Source of the DNA: Actinomyces dentalis DSM 19115
GTDB lineage: Bacteria; Actinomycetota; Actinomycetes; Actinomycetales; Actinomycetaceae
DNA: 38,237 nucleotides
Assembly (NCBI RefSeq): GCF_000429225.1
Contig: NZ_AUBL01000040.1
Location: forward strand, 1-38,237
Direction: 5' to 3'
Shown: positions 36,262 through 38,237 of the stretch, in pieces
How the letters are laid out: each line of letters starts with the position of its first letter
Position numbering within the stretch: the stretch's first letter is position 1
Made by a program: the position numbers and the translations under genes
The notes under the pieces: model-generated
Told to the model about the DNA's origin: nothing
What the model saw: only the letters and a program-made list of their open reading frames with translations
The model's database searches: none

Positions 36262-36779
36262 GCCAGCCGGCGTCCTTCCCATCCCCGGGTGGGCAGGCTG
36301 AGAACCAGGGCACCGCCGCCTTCGCGGCCGACCCCATACAGGCCCAGAACGGCGGAGCCGACGCCCCGGCGTCGTCCAAGGATTCGAAGAAGGGCAAGAA
36401 GACCGTTGCGGGTCCGCGGCGCGTGCGTCTATCGCTCACGCGCATCAACCCACTCTCCGTCATGAAGGTCTCCTTCCTGCTGAGCGTGGCGGCGGGGATC
36501 ATGCTCGTCGTGGCGACCGCCTTCGTGTGGTTCATGCTCGACGCCATGAAGGTGTTCTCCACCATCAAGGAGCTGGCGAGCACGGTGCTGAACTCCGACT
36601 CCAACGCCTACACGGCGCTGCTGGAGTACCTCAAGCTCTCCCGGGCGATCTCAATGGCCACGATCATCGCGGTCATCAACATCATCCTGGCGACGGCGCT
36701 GTCCACCATCGGCGCGCTCCTGTACAATGTGACGGCCGCCTTCGTCGGTGGGGTTCATCTCACACTGGCGGACGAGTAA
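36258..36779 (+). CDS. DUF3566 transmembrane protein
   Basis: A 173-residue membrane protein of unknown function. A ~55-residue Gln/Ala/Lys-rich cytoplasmic N-terminus precedes the domain start [20 protein letters not shown]. Two transmembrane segments follow ([40 protein letters not shown]) separated by a ~50-residue loop, ending [11 protein letters not shown]. The family is found directly after gyrA throughout Actinobacteria; no biochemical role is established to my knowledge. ATG overlaps the gyrA stop. Confidence 0.92.
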   Translation: MSQPASFPSPGGQAENQGTAAFAADPIQAQNGGADAPASSKDSKKGKKTVAGPRRVRLSLTRINPLSVMKVSFLLSVAAGIMLVVATAFVWFMLDAMKVFSTIKELASTVLNSDSNAYTALLEYLKLSRAISMATIIAVINIILATALSTIGALLYNVTAAFVGGVHLTLADE

Positions 36780-36828
36780 TCCGATTTGGTCGCCTGAGAC
36801 CGCGTGGGTTAATCTCATCCGGTCGCAC

Positions 36829-36902
36829 GGGCCTATAGCTCAGTCGGTTAGAGCGCATCCCTGATAAGGATGAGGTCGCTGGTTCGAGTCCAGCTAGGCC
36901 CA
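36829..36902 (+). tRNA. tRNA-Ile (GAT)
   Basis: A 74-nt cloverleaf: acceptor GGGCCTA/TAGGCCC, D arm with AGCTCAGTCGGTTAGAGC, and anticodon loop CTGATAA with GAT at 36863-36865. The T arm has GGTTCGAGTCC and the discriminator is A. CCA is not fully encoded. A -10-like TAATCT lies at 36810-36815. Confidence 0.97.
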
Positions 36903-36931
36903 CCGCCCGCGGTGGGACGATGGGAGGGTTC

Positions 36932-37069
36932 ATGAGGAACCGGATGCTCGTTTCGGCCGCGGTTTTCTCGTTCGTGGGGGTGCTCGGCTACGTCGCGTGG
37001 CTCCGCTGCGAGGGCGGGCGCCTCGAGCGCGCACCATGGACCGAGGTTCCCGATCCGCCCGGCCGCTGA
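36932..37069 (+). CDS. DLW-39-like small protein
   Basis: A 45-residue protein (MRNRMLVSAAVFSFVGV..., ending VPDPPGR) with one hydrophobic N-terminal segment (about residues 5-24) and a short hydrophilic tail. GGGAGGG precedes the ATG. Actinobacteria commonly carry a ~39-residue DLW-39 gene between tRNA-Ile and tRNA-Ala behind the gyrA/DUF3566 genes; position, size and topology match. The family's LW near the C-terminus is PW here (APWTEVPD). Function unknown. The open frame is short, so the call leans on synteny. Confidence 0.7.
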   Translation: MRNRMLVSAAVFSFVGVLGYVAWLRCEGGRLERAPWTEVPDPPGR

Positions 37070-37203
37070 CCGGACGGGCGGGCGCTGACCGGACGCGCAC
37101 CGGCGGGCGCGGCCACTGCGGCCGAGAGCCGGGGCGATCGCGGTCGAGCCGGTCTGACGGGGCGCAGAGCCCGGGCTCTCCAACTTCATATCACCGCCCC
37201 ACA

Positions 37204-37279
37204 GGGGCCATGGCGCAATTGGCAGCGCACCTGCTTTGCAAGCAGGGGGTTACGGGTTCGAGTCCCGTTGGCTCCACCA
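37204..37279 (+). tRNA. tRNA-Ala (TGC), CCA encoded
   Basis: The cloverleaf has acceptor GGGGCCA/TGGCTCC with one G-U pair. The D arm is GGCGCAATTGGCAGCGC. The anticodon stem is CCTGC/GCAGG with loop TTTGCAA (TGC at 37237-37239). The T arm contains GGTTCGAGTCC. The discriminator is A and CCA is encoded at 37277-37279. Confidence 0.96.
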
Positions 37280-37571
37280 CCTTTTCCCCATCCTCCCCCT
37301 GTTCTTCCACCGGGCCTCCCCTTCCGACCCCCTGCGCCTCCCCTCCGGGTCCCCCTCCCCTATGCCCTCCGTCGGGGCTCTTCTTTCCCCTGTGAGACCT
37401 CCTCCCTGTGGCTCTTCTTCCCCTAATGCCCTCCGCCGGGGGCTCTCTCCGCCCATCTGCTCGCTCGTGAGGGCGGTGCGGTCGTCGTCGTTATGGGGTG
37501 CGGCGGTCGGCGGCGAAGCGGGATCCCGGGCGGGTGATAGCGCTCACCGCACTGGCGCCGCCCGTGCTGCT

Positions 37572-37619
37572 CGGGCGGGGCGGCTCCGCTCGGGCGGGGC
37601 GGCTCCGCTCGGGCGGGCG
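37572..37619. repeat. 19-bp tandem repeat
   Basis: CGGGCGGGGCGGCTCCGCT is repeated at 37572-37590 and 37591-37609, then partially. It alternates GC-rich hairpin-forming segments. Confidence 0.75.
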
Positions 37620-37844
37620 ACGCCGGCGACGCCGGAGCGTCTACTGCGCCCCTTTCCCATCCCGCGGAGTCGAGCCGCCGCATCGTGCGCCGCGCCGATG
37701 CGGTCGGTGTCCTCCTTCGCGGCGAGCCCTCATACGACCAGGGCGCCGCCTCGCCGGAACCGTCGAGGACGGGGATGTGGGACGGCGAGCCCCCAACGCG
37801 TCGGAGCCCTGTGGACTTCGACGCCCCGCAGGCTCCCGACGCCC

Positions 37845-37853
37845 TGTGGATAA
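37845..37853 (-). promoter_or_regulatory. Isolated perfect DnaA box
   Basis: TGTGGATAA in the context CCCTGTGGATAACTC. A weaker TGTGGACTT lies at 37810-37818. It is about 10 kb from the oriC core on the gyrA side. Confidence 0.55.
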
Positions 37854-37909
37854 CTCTCTCCGGATCCTGGCTCGGAGATGCCTCAGGTCCTCCTCGCGTT
37901 CGAACAGCA

Positions 37910-38237
37910 GGGTGCGTCTCTTAGTGTGGTGGCAATTCCCGCGGGGCTTCCGCCCGGGGTCGTCGGCACGGGCGGCGGGCATCGTGGGAGCCCTGTTCCT
38001 CAGCCAGATTCACAAGGAGTGCACCCACGATGCCCGCCACGAACCAGTCTGCCGTGTCCACGCTGATCCGGGAAGTCCTTGCCGACCCGGATCTGGCTCA
38101 CGATGACGTCTTCCGCCGCCTGCTCCAGGCCGGGCTGCAGGATCTGGTCGACGCCGAGGCCGCCGCCGTGATCGGCGCGGGGCGCTACGAGCGCACCCCG
38201 CATCGCACCAACAGGCGCAACGGCACGAGGCCCAAGA
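37910..38237 (+). mobile_element. IS256-family insertion sequence, left part
   Basis: An IS256-type transposase start at 38030 is preceded by GGTGCGTCTCTTAGTGTGG near 37912, a plausible terminal repeat by its position and character. The right end is outside the window. The boundary is approximate. Confidence 0.6.
38030..38237 (+). CDS. IS256-family transposase, N-terminal fragment cut by window edge
   Basis: The first 69 residues of a mutator-type transposase: MPATNQSAVSTLIREVL, then DDVFRRLLQAGLQDLVDAE, IGAGRYERTPHRTNRRNGTR. The pattern 'A...IGAGRYER...R.NRRNG.RP' is the family's hallmark opening. AAGGAG is nine bases before the ATG. The DDE catalytic residues lie beyond the window, so intactness is unknown. 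Confidence 0.9.
   Translation, partial: MPATNQSAVSTLIREVLADPDLAHDDVFRRLLQAGLQDLVDAEAAAVIGAGRYERTPHRTNRRNGTRPK

Larger units (their letters stand above)
37280..38029. other. Low-complexity spacer before the right-edge IS
   Basis: No credible gene. The first ~170 bp are strongly pyrimidine-rich on the plus strand. A 19-bp tandem repeat (37572-37609), a DnaA box (37845-37853) and the outer end of an IS256-family element (about 37910 onward) follow. Open frames here have Pro/Arg/Ser-rich translations without domain character. Confidence 0.65.

Noticed and set aside
37236-37853. Open frames after tRNA-Ala
   Set aside because: They start inside the tRNA and translate a pyrimidine-rich and tandem-repeat stretch into Pro/Ser/Arg low complexity.

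Overview
The window is the replication-origin region of a high-GC Gram-positive chromosome. GC content, GTG/TTG starts, parS sites and the gene order (pcnA, mutT-like, DUF6049, murJ-pseudokinase, trxB, trxA ... parB, parA, rsmG, jag, yidC, yidD, rnpA, rpmH, dnaA, oriC, dnaN, recF, dciA, gyrB, gyrA, DUF3566, tRNA-Ile, tRNA-Ala) place it in Actinobacteria. The order matches the Mycobacterium tuberculosis Rv3907c-Rv3924c/Rv0001-Rv0006 layout. Several features (fused murJ, thrC and a ddl-like gene beside parAB, abundant IS debris) make an Actinomyces-type organism the best guess; the genus is an inference.

Layout. 1-3084 is accessory DNA: an IS5-like transposase start at the left edge, a broken type ISP-like restriction helicase with an 11-base homopolymer frameshift, an IS21-like terminal repeat remnant and an ATPase fragment. 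3085-12843 holds pcnA (minus strand) diverging from a mutT-like/DUF6049/murJ-pseudokinase run, then trxB and trxA; the sigM gene found here in mycobacteria is absent. 12844-17860 carries four of the five parS sites, thrC, an aminotransferase, a D-Ala-D-Ala ligase-like gene and an orphan IS630-type DNA-binding protein, in the place where mycobacteria keep cwlM. 17861-23865 is the minus-strand run rpmH-rnpA-yidD-yidC-jag-rsmG-parA-parB, serving ribosome and membrane protein biogenesis and chromosome segregation. 24235-36779 is the plus-strand replication run dnaA-dnaN-recF-dciA-gyrB-gyrA-DUF3566. tRNA-Ile, a small DLW-39-like gene and tRNA-Ala follow, then low-complexity DNA and an IS256-family element cut by the right edge.

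The most unusual part is the 2.4 kb dnaA-dnaN spacer. Only its last ~270 bp look like a conventional oriC (DnaA boxes plus an AT-rich stretch). The other ~2 kb contains no credible gene but several repeat systems: a two-orientation array of a 12-bp box on a 20-bp pitch, a second set of boxes on a 20/40-bp pitch, three unrelated repeat pairs all offset by 61 bp, and a 132-bp element bounded by 26-bp inverted repeats. If there is an undescribed system here, it is most likely this origin-proximal repeat region. A parS site nested in a long hairpin between converging genes is a second candidate.

No composition statistics, alignments or database searches were run; everything is read by eye from sequence and family knowledge.
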